NCBI GenBank assembly: GCA_963725155.1
Contig: CAVRXU010000005.1
Location: 836,445-900,444, forward strand
Direction of reading: 5' to 3'
Length of the DNA stretch: 64,000 nt
DNA from: DATDAH01 sp963725155
GTDB lineage: Bacteria > Actinomycetota > Acidimicrobiia > Acidimicrobiales > DATDAH01
The translations under genes and the position numbers were made by a program. Shown here in pieces: positions 15,614-24,155 of this stretch. How positions within the stretch are numbered: position 1 is the first letter of the stretch; every line of letters starts with the position of its first letter. The notes under the pieces were generated by a model that was not told where the DNA came from, made no database searches, and worked only from the letters and a program-made list of their open reading frames with translations.

Positions 15614-17312
15614 TCACCCTCGTTTCTCGACGTCGTCCTCGGGGACGCCCGTCTCGCCAACCTGGATGCCATCGACGATCTCACGGTATCCCTCGGCAAG
15701 ACCCTCGCCGGCGAACCCACGAAGCTGCTCGACCGCGGAAGCCAGCGTTGCCTGCATCGTCCTGGCGCCGAGAGCGATCCCCTCGACGCCCGCGGCGCGA
15801 ATCTCCTCGGGCTCGATTCGCGGTGTGCGGCCGCGCGCCCGCTCCTCGATGTGGTATTTGGCGAGGTCGAACATCCCAGTCGCGATCCCGCCGACGATGG
15901 CTTGGTTGACCATGGCGGCCGGCGGGCGAGTGAGTTCCTCCCACGGGTTGGTCGACTGGTCGCGAGGCGTCGGAGGCGCTTCATCGCTTCTTAGCAACGG
16001 GCCGACGAGCTCCGAAACGATGCATTGCGGCGCGGTCCGACCGAGGACATCCACGGCGCGCTTTCCCATCCCGTAGACACCTAATCCTGGGTCGAACAGG
16101 CCGGGTTGCGACCCGACCAGGACACCCCATGTCGCCCAGAACAGCATCGATGTCCGCTGGGCTGGAGTAGCCAGCCACACGCCGACATTGCGGTAGTAGG
16201 ACTGCATGTTGCGATAGAACGCTGGGTGCCTCATCACGGAGCCCGACCAGATTCATGCTGAACCAGTGATGCCACGTCGAATCGACGACAACCCTGCCCA
16301 CGTGTGCCCAGTCACCGTCATAAACACCGATGAGCGGGAAGGCTCGCCTCGCCCGCTCGGGGTTCGTGGTCATTCCGTACGCGATGACCTTCGGCAGCGG
16401 GCGGCGTCCCAGTGTCTCGGGCTTCCCGATCGTCGAGTCGCCACCTGTCCCTGGGCCGCCGACGATCGGGAATGTCGGATACTCGGCGTCCCCGGACCCG
16501 GGTACGAGCCAGTCATTTTGGACGACGTCGTCATCCTCGACCACCGCACCCTCGTGCATGTGATCCGGGAATTCATCGATGACGCCCACGGGACCGCACA
16601 GGATGGGGTGCGGCCGCTGCCCGAAGGCGGACGGCCACGCCGAATCACGGCGATAGACCGGATAGATCTCTTGGGGATACCTGTCGCCTTCGGCGTCGAA
16701 CTCGTTGATCGTCGGTAGGCCCTGCAGCGTCTCATGCCGATCGGGACCGTTGAAGGACGGTACCCCCTGGGCACGCGTCCATTTCCGCATCGAGCGGACC
16801 CGCGGGATCTTGTGACACATCGACGCGCCCAGGAGAGCGTGATCTCCCGTCGCGAAGACGCCGCCGCCGTTGTTCATCCATGCGGCGATCAGGGCGACCT
16901 CACCCGGTTCCACGTGCTGGTAGCCGTCATCTTCGATCCGGCTGTCGGGGAAGTCGGGGTTGTTCGCGTCCAATCCGGGCCAATCACCGAAGAACCAGAT
17001 CTGGTGGTATCGGTCGATGTCGAATCCGGGCTCGGTGAAGCGAAAGCCCTCGTCACGATCCTTGAACGTGACGTCGAACGTGACCCACCACGCGAATGAG
17101 CTGTCTCGCAGGGTCTCGAGAACCAGCCCCAGACCGAATTCGTTGGGGTCCGAGCCGGCGTTGATCCGCCCATCAGTGACGATGAGGATCCGGATCCGTG
17201 TCGTCCACGGCCAGTCCGGCCACCCCGGCCACGTGACACCCCAGTCGGAGGCGAGTCGGCTCGGATTGGCTTGCTTCTGATCAGCCTCCGTCGCGGGCAC
17301 ACCCACTGGCAT
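15614..17312 (-). pseudogene. GATase1/ThuA-like protein, interrupted by a frameshift
   Basis: The start is clear: ATG at 17312 with AAGGGG 7 nt upstream. The first frame encodes about 360 sensible residues (RIRILIVTDGRINAG, YHQIWFFGDWPG, ALIAAWMNNGGGVFATGDHA), a pattern like the class I glutamine-amidotransferase/ThuA-like fold, with GDH where a nucleophile would be. After SMNLVGLRD, near 16235, sense moves to another frame (RHPAFYRNMQSYYRNVGVWL...) and continues to 15614. The original frame stays open to 15981 but yields an Arg/Pro-rich tail unlike protein. The intact product would be about 565 residues. It could be a genuine mutation, an assembly error or two genes; a single frameshift fits best. 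The function is unknown. Confidence 0.65.
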
Positions 17313-17660
17313 CGCGTTACCCCTTGTCCGGCTGGCACGCGCAGTTGCCGACTGTAATCGCGGGTCGTCGCGGCGCAGTCACATGACGGGCCGCTCAGCA
17401 TCTCCGAACTCGCGCATCGGCGTTCTGTACTGCCTTTCGAGGCCGTCCCTCCGTCGGAGAGGCGGCTTCACCAGTTTTGGGGCGGTGGTGGCAGGACCGC
17501 AGTGCGCCACCGCTCCGGGTCCACCCACTGGACAGTGCCGCAGACGGCGTTCAGACTGTCACGCAGAGTGGATGGTCCCGCTGCCGTCCGGAAGGGGGAC
17601 CGCTCCGCTCTGCCGATACGACAGAGCGCCGGTCCCCAACTTCCTCAGCCGGGAGGCATC
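17313..17660 (+). other. Divergent intergenic region with leader hairpin
   Basis: This lies between the divergently read frameshifted gene and the peroxidase and must hold promoters for both. No confident -35/-10 pair can be picked. It includes the hairpin at 17595-17637 and the peroxidase Shine-Dalgarno GGGAGG at 17651-17656. Confidence 0.5.
17595..17637 (+). promoter_or_regulatory. Strong stem-loop upstream of the peroxidase gene
   Basis: GGGGACCG (17595-17602) pairs with CGGTCCCC (17630-17637), and inside it GCTCTG (17607-17612) pairs with CAGAGC (17622-17627) around a 9-nt loop. Only a small internal bulge separates the two stems. It ends 23 nt before the GTG start and 13 nt before the Shine-Dalgarno, a position suited to control of translation or mRNA stability, or to binding a dimeric regulator as DNA. 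Confidence 0.6.
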
Positions 17661-19211
17661 GTGGACAGACATGGTTCCGAGAGCTACTTCGTGCTCGGTG
17701 AAGGACTGCTGGGCGAGAGTGTCGGAGGCAGGCAGGAGACGCTCGAAGTCGCTCCCGCGACGCCTCCGTTTCGCTTCTCGCGCATGGGGCCGAGTGGCGT
17801 CGGCCGCCAACTCGCGGTACCCAGTCGGCGAAAGCTGGCCCAGGCGATGGTGTCAGGTGCGGAGCTCGCCTCACAGATACCTGCCGGCTTCACCTATCTG
17901 GGCCAGTTCGTCGACCACGACCTGACCTTCGACAAGACGAGCGTCACGCTCGGCGAGCACGTCTCGCCGGCAGACCTGTTGCAGGCGCGCTCGCCGAGCC
18001 TCGACCTCGACTCGCTCTACGGCGCGGGGCCGACGGATCCGGACTCGGCCAGGTTCTACGAGGCCGACGGCCTCCACCTGAAGATGGGGACGACGGACCC
18101 GATCGGAGGCACTCCCGGGAAGCAGGGCTTCGACCTCCCGCGCGGCGCGGGATCGACCGTCGCCGAGAAGCGGACGGCGATCATCCCGGACCCGCGAAAC
18201 GACGAGAACCTCGCGGTCGCCCAGACGCACCTGGCCTTCATCCGCTTCCACAACCGCGTCGTCGACACGCTCCCCGCCCGTATACCTCTTGCGCGGCGCT
18301 TCGAAAGAGCCAGGGAGAAGGTCATCAAGCACTACCAGTGGATGCTGCGCACGGACTACCTCCCTCGCATCTGCGCGCCGTCCGTCGTCAACGCGGTGTT
18401 CAACAGCGGCGTGCGGAAGGCGTTCGAGGTCGGAGTTCCGGCGACGGACGTGCCGACGATGCCCATCGAGTTCTCGGTGGCGGGCTTCCGCCTCGGGCAC
18501 TCGATGATCCGCAACGCCTACAACTGGAACCGCGACTTCGACGCCGGTGCCGGCAGCCTCGACCTGCTCTTCACGTTCTCGGGGGGCAGCGGAGACTTCA
18601 ACGGCGGACGAAGGCTCCCGAGCAACTGGACCGTGGACTTCCGGCGTCTCTACGACTTCACGGAGGCCGGCCGGGCCGACCTCGGCGTTCCGCCGGCCAA
18701 GTTCAACCGGGCGCGGCGCATCGACACATCGATCGCGAACCCGCTCGCCGCGCTTCCCGGCTTCACGGCCGACGAGGCCAACCTCGCGTTCCGCAACCTG
18801 ACCCGAGCAATGATGGTCAAGTTGGCGACCGGCCAGCAGATGGTCACGTTCCTGAGAAGCAAGGGCGTGACCCTGGGCAAGCTCACGAACGCGCAGATTC
18901 GCGACGGAAACAATGGAGCGGACCTCGGTGCCCTCAACCAGGAGCAACTGGCCGGGCTGCTCCAGAACACCCCGCTGTGGTTCTACATCCTGCGGGAGGC
19001 CGAGTTCAACGGCGGCAAGCTGAAGGGAGTGGGGGCGCGCATCGTCACCGAGACGCTGCACCGGGCGATGGAGGGCAGCGACGTGTCGATCGTGCGCGAC
19101 ACCGCGTTCAGGCCTTCGCTCGGCCCGGACAACCAGACATTCCGGATGGTCGATCTCCTGCTCTTCGCCTTCGAAAGGAAGAAGACGCTGCTCGCCCCGC
19201 TGGGTGACTGA
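17661..19211 (+). CDS. Animal-type heme peroxidase (An_peroxidase family)
   Basis: 516 residues from GTG 17661, preceded by GGGAGG at 4-nt spacing; a longer open frame upstream to 17502 lacks a signal and is rejected. The distal-side motif GQFVDHDLTFD has the catalytic His near residue 86; FIRFHNRVVDTL and the proximal heme ligand region FRLGHSMIRNAYNWN with His near 280 follow, as in bacterial members of the peroxidase-cyclooxygenase superfamily. No signal peptide is visible. The family oxidises halides, phenols or fatty acids with hydrogen peroxide; the substrate here is unknown. It is divergently transcribed from the GATase-like gene, and a strong hairpin lies in its leader. Confidence 0.9.
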   Translation: MDRHGSESYFVLGEGLLGESVGGRQETLEVAPATPPFRFSRMGPSGVGRQLAVPSRRKLAQAMVSGAELASQIPAGFTYLGQFVDHDLTFDKTSVTLGEHVSPADLLQARSPSLDLDSLYGAGPTDPDSARFYEADGLHLKMGTTDPIGGTPGKQGFDLPRGAGSTVAEKRTAIIPDPRNDENLAVAQTHLAFIRFHNRVVDTLPARIPLARRFERAREKVIKHYQWMLRTDYLPRICAPSVVNAVFNSGVRKAFEVGVPATDVPTMPIEFSVAGFRLGHSMIRNAYNWNRDFDAGAGSLDLLFTFSGGSGDFNGGRRLPSNWTVDFRRLYDFTEAGRADLGVPPAKFNRARRIDTSIANPLAALPGFTADEANLAFRNLTRAMMVKLATGQQMVTFLRSKGVTLGKLTNAQIRDGNNGADLGALNQEQLAGLLQNTPLWFYILREAEFNGGKLKGVGARIVTETLHRAMEGSDVSIVRDTAFRPSLGPDNQTFRMVDLLLFAFERKKTLLAPLGD

Positions 19212-19215
19212 CCGC

Positions 19216-19245
19216 CCGGACGGCGGCCTCGCAGCCGCCGTCTGG
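19216..19245. terminator. Bidirectional hairpin between convergent peroxidase and phospholipase D-like genes
   Basis: CCGGACGGCGGC (19216-19227) and GCCGCCGTCTGG (19234-19245) form a 12-bp stem with one G-T pair and a 6-nt loop. It fits exactly between the two stop codons. There is no long T-run, as is common for terminators in high-GC genomes. Confidence 0.7.
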
Positions 19246-19247
19246 AC

Positions 19248-20450
19248 TCAGAACCAGCGGTGGGCCGGGCGCACGATCGCCTCGCCCAGACGTTGGACGA
19301 GGGCACGGTCCTCCCAGTCGCCCGGATCGACGCGCTCGGATCGCTCGATGTCCTCGTCGAACTGCCCGTCGAGGAGCGCGGTGAGCTCGGGGTCGAGGGC
19401 TACGAGGTTGACCTCTTCGTCCCACGCCACTGATCGAGGGTTCAGGTTGGCCGAGCCGATGTTGCTGACGACGCCGTCGATGGTCATGACCTTGGCGTGC
19501 AGCATCGTGGGTTGGTAGGTCCAGATGGCGATACCGGCCTCGATCAGCTCCTGGTAGGAGCGCTCGCCGGCCAGCTGGACGAACCGCTTGTCGGTGTGCG
19601 GGCCGGGGACGAGGATCTCGATGTCGACGCCCCGCTCGCGGGCGTCGACGAGACGTCGGCACAGCTCTTCGTCGGGCACGAAGTAGGCGGTGGCGATGCG
19701 GACCCGTCGTCGGGCGAGCTGCAACAGCGTCCGGAACAGGTTGTCGACATCGCTCCAGCCGGTCTCCGACGCGCTGCGGATGCACTGGACGGTCGAGTCA
19801 CCGGCCCGGGGCTGGTCCGGGAAGCGGTCGACCTCGGTGAACAACTCCGGAGTGTTCTCCGCCCAGTTGTCGAGGAAGGCCGCCCGCAGGCCGTCAACCG
19901 CGGGCCCCCGTACGCGGAAGTGCGTGTCGCGCCACTCGTTCTCGTCGCGGGCGTCGCCGAGCCACACGTCGGCGATGCCGACCCCGCCGGTGAAGGCCAC
20001 TGCCTCGTCGACCACCAGCACCTTGCGGTGGGTCCGATGGTTGATCTCACTGGGGCGGAACCGCCGCAGCGGGCGGAACCACTGCACGTCGATCCCGGCG
20101 CCGTCCATGTCGTCGATCACGGCGTGGTCGATGGTCCGGGCACCGAGACCGTCGAGGAGGATGCGGACGCGGACCCCGGCCTTGGCCCGGGCACACAGCC
20201 GAGCGGCCAGCTCGGTGCCGACCTCTCCCTCCCAGTAGACGAAGGTGAGGAAGTCGATCGTGCGCTCGGCCTCGTCGATCGCATCGAACAGGGCAGGGAA
20301 GATCTCGTCGCCGTTGCGCAGCACGTCGATGCGGTTGCCTTCGGTGGCTGGGATCCCGAGGACGCCTTCGAGACAACGTCGGACCCTGGTGAGGTCCTCG
20401 TCGAGCTCGGGGCCGGTGTCCACCCGGCAACCTTGGTCGACCGCGCTCAC
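19248..20450 (-). CDS. Cardiolipin synthase-like phospholipase D protein
   Basis: 400 residues with two HKD motifs: HRTHRKVLVVD followed by FTGGVGI, and MLHAKVMTID followed by SNIGSANLNPRS. This twin arrangement and the length match cardiolipin synthases without an N-terminal membrane hairpin (ClsB-like). Such enzymes join two phosphatidylglycerols or use related lipids. It is the last gene of a four-gene run in which each gene overlaps the next by 4 bp, after PAP2 phosphatase, diacylglycerol kinase-like and YihY genes, so a role in membrane lipid turnover is likely. An exact substrate cannot be read from the sequence. Confidence 0.88.
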   Translation of the reverse strand: MSAVDQGCRVDTGPELDEDLTRVRRCLEGVLGIPATEGNRIDVLRNGDEIFPALFDAIDEAERTIDFLTFVYWEGEVGTELAARLCARAKAGVRVRILLDGLGARTIDHAVIDDMDGAGIDVQWFRPLRRFRPSEINHRTHRKVLVVDEAVAFTGGVGIADVWLGDARDENEWRDTHFRVRGPAVDGLRAAFLDNWAENTPELFTEVDRFPDQPRAGDSTVQCIRSASETGWSDVDNLFRTLLQLARRRVRIATAYFVPDEELCRRLVDARERGVDIEILVPGPHTDKRFVQLAGERSYQELIEAGIAIWTYQPTMLHAKVMTIDGVVSNIGSANLNPRSVAWDEEVNLVALDPELTALLDGQFDEDIERSERVDPGDWEDRALVQRLGEAIVRPAHRWF

Positions 20451-21415
20451 GCGGACATGGCCGGCCGACGGTCAGGCCGGTGCTCCACCGCGGACTCACC
20501 CGGCGCCGGGTCGGCGGGTGCGGGCCGGCCCGCCCTGACGGCCTCGAGCTGGGCGGTCACCGCACCGCCGAACAGGAGGGCCATGGAGGTCAGGACGGCC
20601 CAGAACTGCAGGGCGACGATCCCGGCCAGCGGGCCGTACGTGTCGCCGAAGGAGCTGCTGAGCCGGAACACCTGCCCCATGGCCAGGGTGATCAGGAACC
20701 AGAGCAGGACCGAGACCGAGGAGCCGAAGGTGAGCCACGACCAGCCGGGCTGGCGACGGCGCGGACACCAGCGGAAGAGCAGGGCCACGGCGGCGCTCAT
20801 AGCCAGGACGGCCGTCGGCCACCGCAACCAGCTCCAGAGCGTGTCGGCTCCATCGCTGCCGAACGCCCGGCCGATCGCCGGGCCGAATCCGATCGCCAGG
20901 AAGGCGGCCGCCAGGAGGAGCCCCGCAGTGACGGTCAGGCCGAACGCCCTGCCGTACTTCTGGAGCGCCGGTCGGTCCCGTTCGATGCCGTAGATCCGGT
21001 TCAGGCCACGCTCCAACTGGCCCATCGCGGTGGTGCCCGACACCAGCGCGCCGAAGAAGCCGAAGGCGATGGCCAGCTTGTCGCCGGAGACACCGGCCTG
21101 CCGGGCCTGGCTGACCGCGGAAGTGAGGATCCGACCGGAGGGCCCAGGGGCGATCACGTGGATCGCGTTGACGATGCCGTGGGTCAGCCGGTTCGTCCCG
21201 AGGACGCTGGCCAGCCCGACGACGGCGATCGTCCCCTGGACCAGGACCAGGGTGGTGAGGAACGCCATCGAACGGGCGTGGCTGAACCCGTCGGCGTAGC
21301 GCATCCGCTGGAACGCGTCCTTCAGGAGTCGACCCCTGCCCGCATCGCGCAAGGTCTCCCAGGCGTCGTCGCCGGTCAGTTCGACGGTCTCGGGGATCGG
21401 GGTGGCTGTGCTCAT
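20447..21415 (-). CDS. YihY/BrkB family integral membrane protein
   Basis: 322 residues with about six hydrophobic segments and the family's conserved features: RMRYADGFSHARSMAFLTTLVLVQG at the first helix (quoted motif HARSMAFLTTL), GALVSGTTAMGQLERGLNRIYG in the middle, and LWFLITLAMGQVFRLSS and LAGIVALQFWA late. The family, formerly misnamed RNase BN, has members implicated in export of lipids or virulence factors, but the biochemical role is mostly unknown. It overlaps both neighbours by 4 bp (ATGA), so it is co-translated with the kinase-like and cardiolipin synthase-like proteins; a lipid-transport role would fit but is inference. The C-terminus is polar and Pro-rich. Confidence 0.88.
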   Translation of the reverse strand: MSTATPIPETVELTGDDAWETLRDAGRGRLLKDAFQRMRYADGFSHARSMAFLTTLVLVQGTIAVVGLASVLGTNRLTHGIVNAIHVIAPGPSGRILTSAVSQARQAGVSGDKLAIAFGFFGALVSGTTAMGQLERGLNRIYGIERDRPALQKYGRAFGLTVTAGLLLAAAFLAIGFGPAIGRAFGSDGADTLWSWLRWPTAVLAMSAAVALLFRWCPRRRQPGWSWLTFGSSVSVLLWFLITLAMGQVFRLSSSFGDTYGPLAGIVALQFWAVLTSMALLFGGAVTAQLEAVRAGRPAPADPAPGESAVEHRPDRRPAMSA

Positions 21416-22296
21416 CGGCCCTCCTCGGGCACGCAGACGGTGATCGCCGAGGGTTCGACGCCGAACGTGAGGTGCTTGGTCTTCTTCCGGTCGCCGCCGT
21501 CGAGCTCGTAGGGGACCTTGGCGTCGAGGTGCACCTCGACCTCCCGCCCGGCGGTCATCCGGGTGAGGGGCGAGCGGTCAGGCCGTCCCGACGCCAGGGC
21601 GGCGAGCACCCGGGTCCACTCACGCACGCCGTCCGCGGTGACCACGCCGACTTCCAGCACACCGTCGTCGGGCGCGGCCTCAGGGAACGCCGGGAGCCCT
21701 CCGAGCACCGTGCCCACATTGCCGACGAGCAGGCAGCTGGCCGGCCCCTCGAACCACGTCGAGCCGTCGACCCGGACCGTCATCCCGACCCGTCCGGCCC
21801 GGAGGTTGCGGGCCGCGGTCCACAGGTAGGCCACGCGGCCCACCCGGGCCTTCAACGCCGTGTCCGTGTCGCGGATCATCCGGGCGTCGAAGCCGGTGCC
21901 GGCCATCACGACGAACCGCTCGCCGTTGACCACGCCGACGTCGAGGGCCCGTCGGCCACCGTGCAGCCCGATGGCCACTGCCTCGTCGATGTCGGTCGGT
22001 ATCCCGAGCTCGGAGGCGAGCAGGTTGGCGGTGCCCGCCGGGACGATCGCCACCGCGACGGCGGGATCCGACAGGGCGTCGATGCTGCGCTGCACCATGC
22101 CGTCTCCACCCCACACGAAGATGAGGTCAGCACCGGCGTCCACCGCCTCCCGGATCCGGGCCGGCGCCTTCTTGCTCTTCGGCACCTCGTACCAGAGGGG
22201 AGCGTCCACCCCTTCGTGGGCGAGGACGGCGCGGAGCCGGTCGAGGCCCCCGTCGAGGTCCTTGCCGGTGTGGGCCACCACGGCGACGGTGGTCAT
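21412..22296 (-). CDS. Diacylglycerol/sphingosine kinase-like lipid kinase
   Basis: 294 residues from ATG 22296. The catalytic-domain signatures are present: WGGDGMVQRSIDAL (the GGDGT loop, here GGDGM) and VPAGTANLLASELGIP (PxGTxN). MAGTGFDARMI and DDGVLEVGVV occur where the DagK/YegS/BmrU family has them. It should phosphorylate a lipid alcohol such as diacylglycerol using ATP at the membrane surface. The start overlaps the stop of the PAP2 phosphatase gene and its stop overlaps the YihY start. Kinase and phosphatase in one transcript suggest a phosphatidate-diacylglycerol cycle or undecaprenol recycling. The longer open frame upstream is antisense noise. Confidence 0.88.
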   Translation of the reverse strand: MTTVAVVAHTGKDLDGGLDRLRAVLAHEGVDAPLWYEVPKSKKAPARIREAVDAGADLIFVWGGDGMVQRSIDALSDPAVAVAIVPAGTANLLASELGIPTDIDEAVAIGLHGGRRALDVGVVNGERFVVMAGTGFDARMIRDTDTALKARVGRVAYLWTAARNLRAGRVGMTVRVDGSTWFEGPASCLLVGNVGTVLGGLPAFPEAAPDDGVLEVGVVTADGVREWTRVLAALASGRPDRSPLTRMTAGREVEVHLDAKVPYELDGGDRKKTKHLTFGVEPSAITVCVPEEGR

Positions 22297-23048
22297 GCTC
22301 GGTCCTCCTGCGGTGACGCTGACGGAGGCCCGAAGGTCCTCGAGACGATGGCCAGGCTGAACACCCCGAGCACGATGCCCGCCACCACGTCGGTAAGGAA
22401 GTGCATGCCCCGGTAGACCCGGGCAGAGGCCACCATGGCCACGAGCAGGAGAGGGACCAACCAGACGAGCACCCGTAGTGCTTGGCGGCGGGTCAGGGCC
22501 ACGACCACGAGCGCCAGGCCGCCCCAGAGGACGACGGTGGCGGCGACGTGGCCGGACGGGAAGCTGAACGTGGTCGGGGCGTCGCCCACGGTGGACACCG
22601 GTGGCCGCTCGCGGCGCACGAGGTTGTTGGCCGTGATGAAGGTGGCCGCTTCCAGGGCGAGCCCGAAGGCGATGACCGCGGCGGCCCATCGGTGCCGAAG
22701 GCGGAACAGCACGGCGACGGCGATGACCGCCACGGCCACGACGACCTCGGTCTCGCCCAACCGCGAACCGAAGGTCATCACGCTGTCCCAAGTGGCCGTC
22801 CGGTGGGCCTCGAACCACTCGCTGACGGACAGGTCCCAGGTTCGTAGCCCTTCCAGCGGACCGAAATGGACCAGGGCGACTCCAGCGGCGCTGAACGCGA
22901 GGGCCATCGCGGTGTAGGCCCCGAACAGCGACGCCAGCGCCGGGCGCCAGTCGATGCCGCTGGTGGTGTCGGGCCGGCTGACCGGCGCCCTCACCGCGAC
23001 CGCTGGTCGTTCGAGGACCTCTGCCGCTTGCTGTCGGCTGGCGTCCAT
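22293..23048 (-). CDS. PAP2-family membrane phosphatase
   Basis: 251 residues from ATG 23048. The three PAP2 motifs are visible: NNLVRRERPP, FSFPSGHVAA, and SARVYRGMHFLTDVVAG with the catalytic His. Five or six hydrophobic segments place it in the membrane. Family members dephosphorylate phosphatidate, phosphatidylglycerol phosphate or undecaprenyl pyrophosphate on the outer face. It is first in the lipid operon, divergent from a second PAP2 gene 138 bp away. The N-terminal 30 residues are polar and cytoplasmic. The open frame extending far upstream is a shadow of the divergent gene. Confidence 0.9.
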   Translation of the reverse strand: MDASRQQAAEVLERPAVAVRAPVSRPDTTSGIDWRPALASLFGAYTAMALAFSAAGVALVHFGPLEGLRTWDLSVSEWFEAHRTATWDSVMTFGSRLGETEVVVAVAVIAVAVLFRLRHRWAAAVIAFGLALEAATFITANNLVRRERPPVSTVGDAPTTFSFPSGHVAATVVLWGGLALVVVALTRRQALRVLVWLVPLLLVAMVASARVYRGMHFLTDVVAGIVLGVFSLAIVSRTFGPPSASPQEDRA

Positions 23049-23186
23049 ATGGCAAAACCCCCTTGCCGCGAAGGCTTCTTCGTCCGTCGCGTGCCGTCTC
23101 GGACCGCCCCTTACCCCGGGCGGCGGTGGACCAGCCCTCCGGATGGGGAGGTCACATCCGCGCCGAGGAGCGGGTAGGGAGGCGTC

Positions 23187-24155
23187 GTGGTGATCGTGGC
23201 CATCGTCCTGGCTTCTGGCGCAGTGATGGGCGGGGCGGCGTACCTGGCGGCCCGGCGCTGGCCCCGGCCGACAGGAGCGCCGGCGTTGGCGGCCACGACC
23301 ATCGAGGGTGAGCTCGAACGCCACCCCAGTGTGTCGACCCTGGTCCAGCGACGTCTGAACCCCGCAGAGCTCACCGGTCTGGCCCTCACGGTCGCCTCGG
23401 TAGTGGTCGTCGGCGGGCTGGTCGGCGTGGGGCTCCTCTTCGCCATGGTCCAGACCGAAACCGGCCTGGCCCGCTTCGACGTGACCTTCGCCCGGTTCGG
23501 GGCGGACCACGCCACCGCAGGATCCACCGACGTCCTCCGAGCCGTCAGCCTGCTGGGCGGCACCGCGGGGGTGGTGGTCATGGCCGCCGTCGTCGGTGTG
23601 CTGGAGTACGTCCGGATCCGGCGTGCGGTGGTCTTCGCCTTCCTCGTGGCGGTCGTGGGGGGTCAGTTCCTGGCGGCGAACCTCATCAAGGCGATGGTGG
23701 GCCGAGAACGACCCGACATCCTCCACCTGACCGGGTTCTCCGGCTCGTCCTTCCCGTCGGGCCACTCCACCGCAGCGGCGGCCACGTTCATGGCGTTCGC
23801 CCTGCTCCTCGGGCGTGGTCGCTCGGCGCCCGCCAAGGCCGTGCTGACCGGCGTCGCCGCGGGAATGGCGGGGGCCGTGGCCGCCACTCGGGTGCTGCTC
23901 GGCGTCCACTGGTTCACCGACGTCCTCGCCGGGCTCCTACTCGGCTGGCTCTGGTTCGCTGCGTTCTCGATCGCCTTCGGCGGCCGGATCCTGCGCTTCG
24001 GCGCCCCCGTCGAGCACGCCGAAGCCGTCGCCCAGGAACCGTCGGCCTCGACCGCTCAGGGCACGAACACCTCGACCGGTCGGGACCGGTCGGCGAGCGT
24101 GGGGTCGTCGGTCCCATTGCCCAACGCCCCCGAGAGGTTGTCGCCCCAGCAGTAG
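23187..24155 (+). CDS. PAP2-family membrane phosphatase, divergent second copy
   Basis: 322 residues with several membrane helices and the PAP2 motifs KAMVGRERPDIL, SSFPSGHSTAAAA and ATRVLLGVHWFTDVLAG. It differs from the divergent PAP2 protein in having an extra N-terminal helix and linker of about 60 residues and a Ser/Thr-rich tail after residue 280. The last 100 bp overlap the 3' end of the convergent RCC1-like gene, and the tail encoded there looks low in information, so the real gene may once have ended earlier. The start could be GTG 23187 or the GTG immediately after it. The substrate is unknown; polyprenyl or phospholipid phosphates are likely. Confidence 0.87.
   Translation: MVIVAIVLASGAVMGGAAYLAARRWPRPTGAPALAATTIEGELERHPSVSTLVQRRLNPAELTGLALTVASVVVVGGLVGVGLLFAMVQTETGLARFDVTFARFGADHATAGSTDVLRAVSLLGGTAGVVVMAAVVGVLEYVRIRRAVVFAFLVAVVGGQFLAANLIKAMVGRERPDILHLTGFSGSSFPSGHSTAAAATFMAFALLLGRGRSAPAKAVLTGVAAGMAGAVAATRVLLGVHWFTDVLAGLLLGWLWFAAFSIAFGGRILRFGAPVEHAEAVAQEPSASTAQGTNTSTGRDRSASVGSSVPLPNAPERLSPQQ

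Noticed and set aside
17502..17660. N-terminal extension of the peroxidase
   Set aside because: It contains the leader hairpin and no good start; GTG 17661 has GGGAGG at correct spacing.
19497..20993. 498-residue open frame on the + strand
   Set aside because: Shadow of the phospholipase D-like and YihY genes, whose motifs are certain; typical antisense openness in high-GC DNA.
23049..23909. N-terminal extension of the minus-strand PAP2 gene
   Set aside because: It runs antisense through the divergent PAP2 gene, and the sequence is Gly/Arg/His-rich; ATG 23048 starts proper protein.
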